Below are positions 17,477 through 27,047 of a stretch of DNA of 64,000 bases, in pieces. The translations under genes and the position numbers were made by a program. How positions within the stretch are numbered: the stretch's first letter is position 1; every line of letters begins with the position of its first letter. The notes under the pieces are model-generated. The model saw only the letters and a list, made by a program, of their open reading frames with translations. It was not told where the DNA came from and did no database searches. This DNA is from Sporocytophaga myxococcoides (GTDB lineage Bacteria > Bacteroidota > Bacteroidia > Cytophagales > Cytophagaceae): assembly GCF_000775915.1 (NCBI RefSeq), contig NZ_BBLT01000007.1:248001-312000 (forward strand). The letters run 5' to 3'.

Positions 17477-18466
17477 TTAACAAAGTTCATTTTTTGATTT
17501 GTTTCCAGATTGCCAGCAATCAATGTTGTAGATAGTTGTATCTGAAATATTTTTTAAAGCATTATCAGTCAGAAATGCCTGGTGACCGGTTATTATTACA
17601 TTTTTGAATGTCAGCAATCTTGCAAATACATCGTCTTTCATAATATCTGCTGAATGGTTATAGAAGAATAAACCTTTTTCTTTCTCATAAACATCCAGCC
17701 CCAAATAGCCTATTTTCCCTGACTTAAGAGCATCAATAGCATCAATTGTATTGATCAGACCTCCTCTTCCTGTATTCACAATCATCACTCTATCTTTCAT
17801 TTTACTGATACTTTCTTTGTTTATCATAAATTTTGTATGCTCATTAAGAGGAGCGTGTAAAGAAATAATATCAGCCTTTTGATACATCTCATCAAGGGAT
17901 ACATATTGAAGGTTATATTTCTCAGTGTAATCTTTGTTTTCTTTAATGTCAAACCCCAACACTTTGCAACCGAATCCATTCATTATCTTTGCTAATATCC
18001 CCCCAATTTTTCCTACACCAATAATACCGACTGTTCTGCCATTAAGGTCAAAACCAATAAGTTCATCAAGCAGAAAATTGTAATCTTTAACTTTGTGGTC
18101 TGCCTGAACTACTTTCCTGTTTAATGCAAGGATCAGCATTGCTGTGTGTTCGGCTATTGAATAAGGGGAGTAGTCAGGAACATTGGCGACTTTGAAGGAG
18201 AGTTCTGTGGCTTTTTTGAGATCTACATTGTCATATCCAGCTGCACGAACAGCAATAGAACGGATGTTAAGTTTTTTTATAATTTCCAGCACTTCTGCCG
18301 ATGCGTCATCATTGGTGAAAATTGAAATTGCATCACACCCATTTGCTCTATAGACTGTTTCTGAAGATAGTGCCTCTTCAAAAAAACATAACTCATGTTT
18401 CCCCTTATTGGCGCTTTCAAGATATTTTCTTTCGTAAGGTTTGGTGCTGTAGATTGCTAATTTCAT
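17477..18466 (-). CDS. ldhA: D-lactate dehydrogenase (2-hydroxyacid dehydrogenase family)
   Basis: A 329-residue NAD-dependent enzyme reducing pyruvate to D-lactate. It shows the NAD fold (GRTVGIIGVGKIGG), the substrate-binding VRAAGYDNVD, VPDYSPYSIAEH, and the catalytic set: Arg in NTGRGG, Glu in DVYEKEKG and His in ITGHQAFLT. Length and motifs fit the LdhA group rather than phosphoglycerate dehydrogenase or formate dehydrogenase. It lies next to the FixL-like sensor and universal stress genes, which fits fermentative redox balancing under low oxygen. Confidence 0.88.
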   Translation of the reverse strand: MKLAIYSTKPYERKYLESANKGKHELCFFEEALSSETVYRANGCDAISIFTNDDASAEVLEIIKKLNIRSIAVRAAGYDNVDLKKATELSFKVANVPDYSPYSIAEHTAMLILALNRKVVQADHKVKDYNFLLDELIGFDLNGRTVGIIGVGKIGGILAKIMNGFGCKVLGFDIKENKDYTEKYNLQYVSLDEMYQKADIISLHAPLNEHTKFMINKESISKMKDRVMIVNTGRGGLINTIDAIDALKSGKIGYLGLDVYEKEKGLFFYNHSADIMKDDVFARLLTFKNVIITGHQAFLTDNALKNISDTTIYNIDCWQSGNKSKNELC

Positions 18467-18536
18467 GCTGTTATTGACTTGTTATTGTTTTTTATTATAT
18501 GTTTTATAAACTAAAATGAATATTACTTGAAATCAA

Positions 18537-19117
18537 TTAATTTGCTTTAAATGTAAGCCAGAAAATTCCACCGAGCCAATGGAGGCCCTTATGCTGATGA
18601 CTAGATAAGGCTTTATATCTGCATGGATATCTTCTGCATACTTTACAATTCCATTATATTCTGTTAAATCTTCTCGAAAATACTTTCACAATTTTTCAAC
18701 TGAAACCGGTTGATATAATCTCTTAACCTGCTTTGGATTATATTATGATCTGATTCATAACTGATCAAGGGATTAATATATAATAAATGAATTTTAAAAT
18801 CAAATATTTCCTGTGATGCTTTTAGTTTACTTATGAATTCAGGAGAATCATCTTGAATGTTAGTGGCAAGCACAACATTTCTGATTAGAATATTCTTGTT
18901 TTTCCTTTTTACTGATAAAACCATACAGTCAGCTCTGGTTAGAAAGTAATATATCTGGAAAAATGTTTGCCTGGATCTCCAACTTTTATCTTAGTTACAA
19001 ATCTAACTCCTGCATATCTTACATTACAGAATAGTATGGATTTTAGTTTTTGCAATCTCTATACACTTCAGCACATACACTTACCCCATTTTATCAGGCA
19101 TGAATATCTCGCCAGTT
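18537..19117 (-). pseudogene. decayed universal stress protein gene
   Basis: The minus strand carries pieces of a two-domain universal stress protein in different frames. From the 5' side: VRYAGVRFVTKIKVGDPGKH (first domain, broken by stops), then in another frame RADCMVLSVKRK followed by NVVLATNIQDDSPEFISKL and IHLLYINPLISYESD (the second domain opening, open from 18924). After a single-base shift near 18680 comes EDLTEYNGIVKYAEDIHAD, and after another shift KGLHWLGGIFWLTFKAN to a stop at 18537. In sequence these match the usual course of a Bacteroidota UspA pair. At least three frame changes and several stops make it non-functional, and it starts right after the stop of the intact gene at 19118. 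Confidence 0.75.
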
Positions 19118-19990
19118 TCACTGATGGAGGTTCTTTGAATGTAAAATCAGAACAGGAATGTTGAATTTTTTTAAAACACTTTTGATTACACTTTTATGAA
19201 ATAATTCGTCTAACCAGTTCCTTTCATTATAAATAAGTGCCAGTAAATCTGCTTTGTCTTCATTTACACTTTTGTATAAGCCTTCTTCAACTATATCGGA
19301 CAGGACAGTTTTATATTTAATATGATCATAGTTTGTTACTTTTTTTACTGAATTTAAGACCTTAGATACTGTTTCGGATTCACTGATTTTTTCATATTCC
19401 TGAAAGGATCTGGCATAGTGTTCTATATGTAACAGTGTTATTTCAGCATTATATAAATCAGCCAGCTCAATGATGTTTTTTACAGAATAAATTTTTTCGG
19501 ATAGCTCTTCTATAGCAAAGTCTATTTTGCTGAAAGGTTTGACAGGAGTGTCTTCATGAATTACAAGTATTGGCACATTGGTATTACCTATGATATTCTG
19601 AACTGTGCTGCCTAATATATTCTGAAGTCCTGCTGGATTGTTTGTTCCCATAACAATGAGATCAACATGGTGGCTGACTGCAAGCTCTTTTATTTCCTCT
19701 TCCGGAATATTGTATTGAAGGATGTATTGTGCATTTATTGTCTTGCCCGAGTCAGTTTTAAAAGATGATATATATGCACATACAGAATCAAGCTGCGATT
19801 TTAAATATTCCTTGGTTTCTTCCAACACATTGTCAAATACTACAGGAAAAGGCTCATCATTAATAGAAGTGAGCGTATAGGCATGTGCAACAATGATTTT
19901 TGCATCAGCTTTTTTTGCTATTTCTATGGCAAATTCCAATGCTTTCTGAGAGGCTTTTGAAAAGTTAGTCGGAAGGAGGATTGTTTTCAT
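19118..19990 (-). CDS. universal stress protein, two UspA domains
   Basis: A 290-residue cytoplasmic protein. The first UspA domain (residues 1-145) opens MKTILLPTNFSKASQKALEFA and closes with the ATP-binding-type motif VMGTNNPAGLQNILGSTVQNIIGNTNVPILVIH. The second domain (about 155-288) is weaker: it retains ALIYNERNWLDELFHKSVIKSVLKKFNIPVLILH but has lost the G-x-x-G-x-G signature. Such tandem Usp proteins accumulate during growth arrest or oxygen limitation. The neighbour downstream is a decayed copy of the same family. Confidence 0.85.
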   Translation of the reverse strand: MKTILLPTNFSKASQKALEFAIEIAKKADAKIIVAHAYTLTSINDEPFPVVFDNVLEETKEYLKSQLDSVCAYISSFKTDSGKTINAQYILQYNIPEEEIKELAVSHHVDLIVMGTNNPAGLQNILGSTVQNIIGNTNVPILVIHEDTPVKPFSKIDFAIEELSEKIYSVKNIIELADLYNAEITLLHIEHYARSFQEYEKISESETVSKVLNSVKKVTNYDHIKYKTVLSDIVEEGLYKSVNEDKADLLALIYNERNWLDELFHKSVIKSVLKKFNIPVLILHSKNLHQ

Positions 19991-20147
19991 TTTTTTAAAT
20001 TTTATAATGTAAAAGTCAGATTATGAGGGGCTATTAAAAATGAGCTTAATTAGTAAAAAAAGTGATATTCATCAGATTTGTATAGAATTACCTAATGTTA
20101 TTGCATATAGTTTTGACTTTTAATTGTTTGTTAATTTTATGTTACTT

Positions 20148-20180
20148 TTTTGGTTTTTAGACCGATCAGTCTTATTTTTG
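20148..20180 (+). promoter_or_regulatory. promoter with overlapping TetR-type operator
   Basis: A TTTG ending at 20152 and TATTTTTG (20173-20180) are 20 bases apart and match the Bacteroidota consensus. Between them lies AGACCGATCAGTCT (20159-20172), an inverted repeat with one mismatched pair. An operator in the spacer fits autorepression by the TetR protein encoded downstream. The start codon at 20185 lies where transcription should begin. Confidence 0.65.
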
Positions 20181-20184
20181 TACG

Positions 20185-20781
20185 GTGGAATCAAAAGCTG
20201 AAAAGACAAAGGCGTTAATTATTGAAAGAGCTGCTCATGCTTTTAATAAGAAGGGATATCATGGTACTTCCATGAGTGATATACTGGAATTGACCGGCTT
20301 GGCGAAAGGAGGGGTATACGGTCATTTTAAAAGTAAAGAAGAAATCATAGAAGCTGCTTTTGAATATTCTTTTGCGAAAGTAATGAATGAACTGGTTTTG
20401 CGAATAAAGGCCTGTGATAATGCCATTGATAAATTATTTGCCATCACCGATTATTATTACAATTATACTTTATATTCACCCATAGAAGGCGGATGTCCGA
20501 TTCTCAATTATAGCAGTTTTGCCGATGAGAGCTTGCCTGGATTAAAGCTTCTTCTCAATAAAGCTTCTAAACAAATGCTATTAAGCCTTGTTCAGATTAT
20601 TGAAAAAGGACAAAAATACGAACAGATAAAACAATCTGTTCAGGCAAATCTTGCTGCCGATATTCTCTATAGTCGGATAGAAGGTGCTATTATGCTTTCC
20701 AAAGCTACTGGAGACCCTTTGAAACTTAATAGATTGCTTGATGAACTGAAATCATATATTACAATTACTTTAAAAGCTTAA
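20185..20781 (+). CDS. TetR/AcrR-family transcriptional regulator
   Basis: A 198-residue protein starting with GTG. The N-terminal helix-turn-helix is typical: KTKALIIERAAHAFNKKGYHGTSMSDI, then TGLAKGGVYGHFKSKEEI (residues 6-55). The C-terminal ligand domain (60-195) resembles TetR_C of fatty-acid-type regulators. No ATG in frame lies upstream, and an ATG at codon 29 would cut the HTH, so the GTG is the true start. With a promoter ending at 20180, the mRNA would be leaderless or nearly so. It precedes a thioesterase gene with a second similar operator in between. Confidence 0.9.
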   Translation: MESKAEKTKALIIERAAHAFNKKGYHGTSMSDILELTGLAKGGVYGHFKSKEEIIEAAFEYSFAKVMNELVLRIKACDNAIDKLFAITDYYYNYTLYSPIEGGCPILNYSSFADESLPGLKLLLNKASKQMLLSLVQIIEKGQKYEQIKQSVQANLAADILYSRIEGAIMLSKATGDPLKLNRLLDELKSYITITLKA

Positions 20782-20798
20782 TTATTTTAACCTAAAAA

Positions 20799-20812
20799 AG
20801 ACCGAATGGTCT
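20799..20812 (+). promoter_or_regulatory. second TetR-type operator
   Basis: AGACCGAATGGTCT has perfect five-base arms (AGACC/GGTCT) and shares the AGACCGA core with the operator at 20159. It ends seven bases before the ATG of the thioesterase gene, so binding there would block transcription or translation of that gene. Confidence 0.6.
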
Positions 20813-20819
20813 ATTTGAT

Positions 20820-21302
20820 ATGATAAAAGAACCTAGCTCCGTTTATACCGTCCGTTTCCAGGATTGCGATCCAATGGGACATTTGAACAATAGCCGTTAC
20901 ATTGATTACATCATTAATGCACGGGAAGACCACCTGGATCAGTATTATAATTTAAAGTTGAGTGACTTTATAGCTGCCGGTTATTGCTGGGTGGTTACCA
21001 ATCACGAGATCTACTACATCAAGCCATCTTTGTATAATGAAAAAGTGAAAATTCAAACTTCGGTTATTGAAGTAGACAATTCTTCACTACTTGTTGAAGG
21101 GCTCATGATGAGTGAAGATGAAAGTCAGTTTAAGAGTCTTCTTTGGACAAAATATTTTTATGTTAATGTTAAAACTGGTAAAAGAGAAAATCACGCACCG
21201 GAACAGATGGATTTTTTCAATAGCCTTAAAAACGAACATCTTAGCAATTATAAAGAAAGCAGAAATCGCTTAAAGACTATATTAGACCTGCAGAAAAGGT
21301 AA
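20820..21302 (+). CDS. hotdog-fold acyl-CoA thioesterase (4HBT family)
   Basis: A 160-residue protein with the 4-hydroxybenzoyl-CoA thioesterase signature at the front: YTVRFQDCDPMGHLNNSRYIDY, with Asp17 as the likely catalytic acid. The helix ARED-H-LDQY and the strand WVVTNHEIYYIKPSLYNEKV follow. YbgC/FadM-type members hydrolyse acyl-CoA esters; the chain-length preference cannot be read. It is 38 bases downstream of the tetR-like gene, with an operator between them, so it is the probable regulated target. Confidence 0.85.
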   Translation: MIKEPSSVYTVRFQDCDPMGHLNNSRYIDYIINAREDHLDQYYNLKLSDFIAAGYCWVVTNHEIYYIKPSLYNEKVKIQTSVIEVDNSSLLVEGLMMSEDESQFKSLLWTKYFYVNVKTGKRENHAPEQMDFFNSLKNEHLSNYKESRNRLKTILDLQKR

Positions 21303-21832
21303 TGTAGTAAAGCTGTAGTTGGATAATTTATATCAATAATAGGGCTTAATTATTGGGGAACATCGAAGTCTTGTATCTTTTGTTTAGATATGTAGGTTAA
21401 TTATTTGAGCTATTCTTGTTCCTATGAACCATCATTTTTCTTAGAAAGTGAAGTTATGATTAATCTCATTTTGACCTTTACGAGATTAATTATAACAATT
21501 TATTTAGCTGATTTTAAACATTTCAGTTTGAGAAATGAATGTGAGAGTTTTTAATAATAACCTTACACATTTAAACATTTGCTTTTTGACTTCCTTTATG
21601 TCCAGAATAACTGGTATTTACTTTTTTAAAAAGATTTTGGTTTACCTTTTTATTTTCAGTGTGTAGCTGTCTTAATTCAATCTATCCTGAAATGAATGCT
21701 GATTTTTAGTTCATGATTTGATTATGAATAATTAAATATAGCAGGAAGTTGATTTAAAAGCTGATTTAAAAGCTGATTTTAAATCTGAAAATTATAAAAC
21801 ACATTTACTATCAATCAAATATTCTAAAGAAG
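21303..21832. repeat. intergenic region with a short tandem repeat
   Basis: About 530 bases without a gene. It ends in three 12-base units at 21748-21783: GTTGATTTAAAA, GCTGATTTAAAA and GCTGATTTTAAA, just 50 bases before the GH8 gene. The repeat could be an operator or simple slippage. I see no clear TAnnTTTG promoter. Confidence 0.6.
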
Positions 21833-24800
21833 ATGCGCTTATTCTCCAAAAAGATTTTAGCTGTTTCAAAACTGGCCAGTTTATTATTAATGTTTTGCAT
21901 AAGCATTGAAGGTATGGCACAAATTCCATCAACCTACCAGGTTGGCAGGTGGTATAAGTTCAAAACAGCAGCAGTGACATATACTTGGGATGATAATACT
22001 TCCAATCAGCTGCCGGTAGCTATTCCTCTTTTTAATCAGTATAATTTTAAAACAACCATGTTTGTGGTGACCAATTGGGGACCAAACTGGTCTCAGTTAA
22101 ATACCGCTGCCGGTAATGGTCATGAAATTGCTAGTCATACTGTTTCGCATGCTACATTGAATTCTATAGGCATATCTCAACAGGAGACAGAATATCGAAA
22201 CTCTCAAAACACTATTAATTCCAATGTACCAAATGGGAAATGTTTAACAATAGCGTATCCAAATTGTAATACAGGAGATGTATCTACTTTACAAAAGTAC
22301 TTCATAGCTGGTAGAACCTGTAGCGGTCAGATTAATTCAAGTTCACCTACAGACTTTTATAATCTTAGCTCTATCATATGCGGAAATACAGGTGTTAATA
22401 CTGCTAATGATTTGAACAACAGAATCAACAATGCTAAAAATTCTAATGGCTGGTGCGTTTTACTTTTTCACGGTATTGATAATGATGGAGGATATTCTCC
22501 TATAGCATCCAGCGTACTTTCCAGCCATTTATCTTATGTAAACAGTAATTCTGCGGATTACTGGGTGGGAACATTCTCGAATGTTGTAAAATATATTAAA
22601 GAACGTAACGCTCTGAATATCTCTGAAACTGCTGTAAATAATGATTCATTGAGATTAACTGCAACAGATAATCTTGATAATTCTATTTATGACGCAGCGG
22701 TTACCGTGCGCCGTCAATTACCAAGCGGTTGGACAGAAGCAAAAGTATATTTAGGAAACACCTTGCAAACATCTACTATTGTGACAGTAAATAATGTCAA
22801 GTATATAGAGTTTGATGTAGTTCCGGACAAAGGTACTTATGCTCTTGCAAATAAAACTTCTACTTCAACTTGTGCCACAGTTGCACCGACAGTTGTATCT
22901 CCGATAACTTATGCAAAAGGCGCTACTGCATCTGCATTAACTGCAACAGGTACTTCTTTAAAATGGTATACTGAATCTGCCGGAGGAACAGCTTCAACTA
23001 CCGCACCGGTTCCAAGTACTGCTACGACAGGTACTAAAATATACTATGTATCACAGACTTTGAACAACTGCGAAGGTCCAAGAGCTGCAATTACTGTAAA
23101 TGTTACGGAAGGTTCTACAGGAGGAGGATGCAACGAAACGGGAGAAGGTGCTTATTTCACAGGAGTATACAGAAATATGTTCAAAGAACTTTTGAACAAA
23201 AGTGACACAGAAATCAATACCAAGATCAACAATGCCTTTCAGCAAATATTTTACGGAAGTGCCAATCAGAAATTATATTATGAAGTAGGTCAGGACCAGG
23301 CTTATATTCTGGATGTAGCCAATAATGATGTTCGTTCTGAAGGGATGTCTTACGGATTGATGATTTGTGTACAGCTCAACAAACAAGCAGAGTTTAATAA
23401 GTTATGGAGATGGACCAAAAACTATATGCACCATACTTCAGGGAATTTGGATGGATTTTTTAAATGGTCACTAAATACAGATGGGAGTGCGAAAGACAAT
23501 AATCCAGCACCAGATGGAGAAGCATATTTTGCAACAGCTTTATTCTTTGCTGCCAATCGTTGGGGTAATGGCACGGGAATATTTAATTATGAGTCTGAAG
23601 CACAATCTATTTTAAGTAAAGTACAGAGCAAAACAGGTGCAGGTGGCATCAATAATTTGTTCAATACAAATTCAAAGTTAATAACATTCGGACCTAATCA
23701 GGGGTCGTACGACTTTACGGACCCTTCTTATAACTTACCTGCATTTTGGGAATTGTGGGCTCGTTGGTCAACATCGAATAAAGCTTTTTGGGCTCAGACA
23801 CCAGCAGCAGCAAGAAAGTTGCTTCGTGATGCATCTCACTCTAGTTCTGGCTTAACAACAGACTACTCAAATTTTGACGGAACACCTAAATCTACATCTT
23901 TTAATTCTGATAGTCATAGATTTATGTATGATGCATGGAGAAGTATTATGAACATTGGGATGGACTATCATTGGTTCAAAGCAGATGCCCTGCAGCCTGC
24001 CATTGCTGAGCGTTATTTGACATTTTTCAAGAATCAGGGATCAGGATATAAAAACCATTATGACTGGAATGGCTCTAATGCCGGAGGTGATCATTCAACC
24101 GGTCTCGTTGCATGTAATGCAGTAGCCTCTCTGGCCACAACAAACACGACTCTTTCAACACCTTTTGTACAGGAGTTTTGGAACATAGCAGTTCCCACCG
24201 GCACTTACAGATACTATGATGGTATGTTGTATATGCTTGCCATATTAAATGTATCCGGTAATTTTAAAGTATATAAACCTGCATGTGGAGATCCTTGTGA
24301 GACTCCTGCTCCGAAAGTAACAGCTGCTGTATCATATGAACTTGGTGATGTTGCTAGTGCATTGACAGCAGCAGGTACCAGTCTGAAGTGGTATACCGTA
24401 GAGACTGGCGGAACTGCTTTAGCTTCAGCACCTGTTCCAAATACTTCAGCTCCTGGGAGTGTGACTTATTATGTTTCTCAAACATTGAATGGTTGTGAAG
24501 GGCCGAGAGCTGCTATCACTGTTAAAGTTACTTATACTTATAAAATTTATAATACAAGCATTCCTCCGACAATAGATGGATTAGTGGATGAACTGTGGAA
24601 TGACCCTCTTATCACCCCAATCACTCCTACAAAAACTCTTGTGGGAACAATATCTAACAGCAATGATTTGAGTGGTTCAGCTAAAATTATGTGGGACAAT
24701 ACAAATGTGTATGTCTTGGCTGTTATAACCGACAATGTAAAGACCAACGACAGTCCCAATAGCTATGAAGATGATGCTGTAGAATTTTACTTTGATATCA

Positions 24801-25384
24801 ATAACGATAAAGCAACTACTTATGGATCTAACGATGTTCAATATACTTTTGGATGGAACGATGGCGCTGTAGTAGGTGTATTACCATCCGGAAGATCTAC
24901 TGCAGGAATTACCTATAGCAGTGTTAGCACTACTGATGGTTATATCATAGAAGCCAGCATACCATGGACTACCTTACAAGGAACGCCTTCCAAAGACCAA
25001 AGTATTGGTATTGATTTTATGATCAATGACGACGACGACGGTAGTGGCAGAGATAAAAAACTGTCATGGAACGCATCTGAAGATAATGCATGGCAAGATC
25101 CTTCTCTTTTGGGAACAGCAGTACTTGCAGAAAGGATTATTACCAGTATCGGAAAGAACAACCAACTTAACATTGAGATATATCCGAATCCTGCTCAAGA
25201 ATTTGTCAAGGTACAAGGAGTGCAAGGGAATTTTGAATACCATATTTGGGATAATTCGGGTAGACTGATTGAGCAAGGTAAAAGTGATGGCCAAATTGAA
25301 ACTGGCAATCTAAAGTCAGGCATTTATGCTCTGATGATCCAGCAAGAAACCCTGAATAGTGTGGTGAAGATAGTAATTAAATAA
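21833..25384 (+). CDS. modular xylan-degrading enzyme: polysaccharide deacetylase, GH8, CBM9, T9SS signal
   Basis: An exported protein of 1183 residues. Order: signal peptide (1-30); CE4-type polysaccharide deacetylase (about 45-265) with Asp53/Asp54 in TYTWDDN, the metal ligands His102 and His106 in ASHTVSH, and LFHGID; a linking strand domain; an Ig-like repeat (350-425, [13 protein letters not shown]); a GH8 catalytic domain (435-820) with the general acid Glu503 in RSEGMSYGL and [10 protein letters not shown]; a second Ig-like repeat (824-902); a CBM9 domain (about 903-1105, beginning [15 protein letters not shown]); and a type IX secretion C-terminal domain with [14 protein letters not shown]. 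Together it would deacetylate and cleave xylan outside the cell. GH8 members are xylanases, reducing-end exo-oligoxylanases or endoglucanases; CBM9 and the esterase favour xylan. A terminator follows. Confidence 0.92.
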   Translation: MRLFSKKILAVSKLASLLLMFCISIEGMAQIPSTYQVGRWYKFKTAAVTYTWDDNTSNQLPVAIPLFNQYNFKTTMFVVTNWGPNWSQLNTAAGNGHEIASHTVSHATLNSIGISQQETEYRNSQNTINSNVPNGKCLTIAYPNCNTGDVSTLQKYFIAGRTCSGQINSSSPTDFYNLSSIICGNTGVNTANDLNNRINNAKNSNGWCVLLFHGIDNDGGYSPIASSVLSSHLSYVNSNSADYWVGTFSNVVKYIKERNALNISETAVNNDSLRLTATDNLDNSIYDAAVTVRRQLPSGWTEAKVYLGNTLQTSTIVTVNNVKYIEFDVVPDKGTYALANKTSTSTCATVAPTVVSPITYAKGATASALTATGTSLKWYTESAGGTASTTAPVPSTATTGTKIYYVSQTLNNCEGPRAAITVNVTEGSTGGGCNETGEGAYFTGVYRNMFKELLNKSDTEINTKINNAFQQIFYGSANQKLYYEVGQDQAYILDVANNDVRSEGMSYGLMICVQLNKQAEFNKLWRWTKNYMHHTSGNLDGFFKWSLNTDGSAKDNNPAPDGEAYFATALFFAANRWGNGTGIFNYESEAQSILSKVQSKTGAGGINNLFNTNSKLITFGPNQGSYDFTDPSYNLPAFWELWARWSTSNKAFWAQTPAAARKLLRDASHSSSGLTTDYSNFDGTPKSTSFNSDSHRFMYDAWRSIMNIGMDYHWFKADALQPAIAERYLTFFKNQGSGYKNHYDWNGSNAGGDHSTGLVACNAVASLATTNTTLSTPFVQEFWNIAVPTGTYRYYDGMLYMLAILNVSGNFKVYKPACGDPCETPAPKVTAAVSYELGDVASALTAAGTSLKWYTVETGGTALASAPVPNTSAPGSVTYYVSQTLNGCEGPRAAITVKVTYTYKIYNTSIPPTIDGLVDELWNDPLITPITPTKTLVGTISNSNDLSGSAKIMWDNTNVYVLAVITDNVKTNDSPNSYEDDAVEFYFDINNDKATTYGSNDVQYTFGWNDGAVVGVLPSGRSTAGITYSSVSTTDGYIIEASIPWTTLQGTPSKDQSIGIDFMINDDDDGSGRDKKLSWNASEDNAWQDPSLLGTAVLAERIITSIGKNNQLNIEIYPNPAQEFVKVQGVQGNFEYHIWDNSGRLIEQGKSDGQIETGNLKSGIYALMIQQETLNSVVKIVIK

Positions 25385-25427
25385 CATTCGGGAGGATCAC
25401 CAACTTCTTACTTTATAATAGCAATTG

Positions 25428-25467
25428 AAAGAGGCTGCCTTTATTAATAAGGGCAGCCTCCTTTTTT
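25428..25467 (+). terminator. terminator of the GH8 gene
   Basis: GAGGCTGCC (25431-25439) pairs with GGCAGCCTC (25452-25460) across 12 bases, followed by CTTTTTTG. Confidence 0.92.
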
Positions 25468-25469
25468 GT

Positions 25470-25848
25470 AAACAGGAATAGTGCCCAAACAAAACTGTAT
25501 TCCAGTAAACGGAATGGGAAGTAAATTTCTATAAATGATTCCGGTTCTCCATTTTGGAACCTTGCCTGCTACCTTTCTCACAGGCGTCGAGTAATAATAG
25601 TTAGAGATACTTCAGATGGACTTTAAGTTCATGTTCCTGTAAGACTTTCTGCACTATAAGCAGTGATTGCAGCCCGAGATATGTTGATACAGAGTAACTA
25701 CCTTTTTCTTAAGCCTTTATTTATCATTTGTATAAGGATGTAGAATGTTATCTAAACCATTCAGTAATATTTACTGAGGAGTGGGGGACTTTTAATTTTT
25801 TTTAAATAGAACTAAAACTTAATTTGCGCATCCTTAAGCAAATTTGAC
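25470..25848. other. intergenic region with no gene seen
   Basis: About 380 bases between the GH8 terminator and nrnA. It is less AT-rich than other gaps in its first half (25500-25690), which could be old coding sequence, but no frame stays open long enough to identify. The last 50 bases hold AATTTGCGC and AAATTTGAC, which are near misses to a promoter. Confidence 0.4.
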
Positions 25849-26859
25849 ATGAATCCATATAAAGAGATTGAAAACGAAATATTAAATGCCTCACATATAC
25901 TTATTACAGCACATAAATCTCCAGACGGAGATTCAGTAGGAAGCTCATTGGGTTTATTACATTTTATTGAAAGATTAGGTAAAAAGGCTGTGATTGGTCA
26001 CCCGGATCCTGCACCGGAGTTTTTGCAATGGCTGGAAGGAATTGATTCAATTTTATATATGGAAAGAGATGGAGAGGTATTGAAAAATCATTTTCAGAAA
26101 GCTGATCTTATTTTTTGTCTGGATTATAATGCCACGGATCGGGTAGGACCGGAAATGCAGCAGCTTTTGAAATCGACTTCTGCTAAAAAAATCATGATAG
26201 ATCACCACCTCAATCCGGAAAACTTTGTGGATATAACTGTCTCTGCAACAGAAGTTTGTTCAACTGCTCAACTTATTTATGAGCTCATTGAACAATCAGG
26301 ACATGCAGATTTATTAAGCGAAAAAATCGGAACAGCTTTGTATTTAGGAATATTAACAGATACCGGATCTTTCCGCTTTCCTTCGGTGCAGCCAAGAACA
26401 CATGAAATATTAGGGAAATTGCTTGGTGCTGGAGTTTCACATCATCTTATACATGAGCAGTTGAATGACAATAATACAGTGGCACGCTTACAGTTGCAGG
26501 GATATGCAATGAGCGAAAAGCTGGAAATTCTTGACAGCTGCCATGCTGCAATTATTTCACTGACCGAAGCTGAACTTACACGGTTCAAGGCTCAAAAAGG
26601 AGATACTGATGGTCTGGCTAATTTGGCGCTATCGATTAAAGGAATCAGAATAGCTGTTTGCCTTTATGAAAAAGAAGGAAAAATCAAGATGTCATTCAGA
26701 TCTAAAGGACAAGAAAATCCTGTTAACATTCTGGCTGAAGAACATTTCGACGGAGGAGGACATGCCAATGCTTCAGGAGGTATCAGTGAATTAGGTATGG
26801 ATGCTACATTAAAAAAGCTAAAAACTTTACTACCGGTTTATTATAAATCGGATAAGTAA
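25849..26859 (+). CDS. nrnA: DHH-family oligoribonuclease/pAp phosphatase (NrnA)
   Basis: A 336-residue cytoplasmic enzyme that degrades short RNAs and 3'-phosphoadenosine 5'-phosphate. The DHH domain shows ITAHKSPDGDSVGSSLGL (metal-binding DxD), LIFCLDYNATDRVG, MIDHHLNP (the DHH motif) and GILTDTGSFRF. The DHHA1 domain ends HFDGGGHANASGGI. Length and motifs match NrnA throughout. It is a housekeeping gene between two carbohydrate enzymes, with its own transcript. Confidence 0.93.
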   Translation: MNPYKEIENEILNASHILITAHKSPDGDSVGSSLGLLHFIERLGKKAVIGHPDPAPEFLQWLEGIDSILYMERDGEVLKNHFQKADLIFCLDYNATDRVGPEMQQLLKSTSAKKIMIDHHLNPENFVDITVSATEVCSTAQLIYELIEQSGHADLLSEKIGTALYLGILTDTGSFRFPSVQPRTHEILGKLLGAGVSHHLIHEQLNDNNTVARLQLQGYAMSEKLEILDSCHAAIISLTEAELTRFKAQKGDTDGLANLALSIKGIRIAVCLYEKEGKIKMSFRSKGQENPVNILAEEHFDGGGHANASGGISELGMDATLKKLKTLLPVYYKSDK

Positions 26860-27047
26860 GAAGAACTAATTGTTTCTTCTACTGATATGATGTTGATGAA
26901 TTTCAGAAGGTCTGTTTGAAGCCTTTTCCGGCTCAAATGGACCTTAATTTTTTGAAAGAAGTGCTATTTTTTATGGTCAATTAATTGCATATCAATGGGT
27001 TTTTGCTATTCTTTGCTGGATATTTTAGTTTGAATCTTTAATCATCT

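Noticed and set aside
18967-19164. plus-strand open frame across the decayed usp region
   Set aside because: Runs antisense to recognisable Usp fragments and into the intact usp gene; no motif of its own.
21748-21783. 12-base tandem repeat as CRISPR or att site
   Set aside because: Only three degenerate units without spacers; recorded only as a short repeat.
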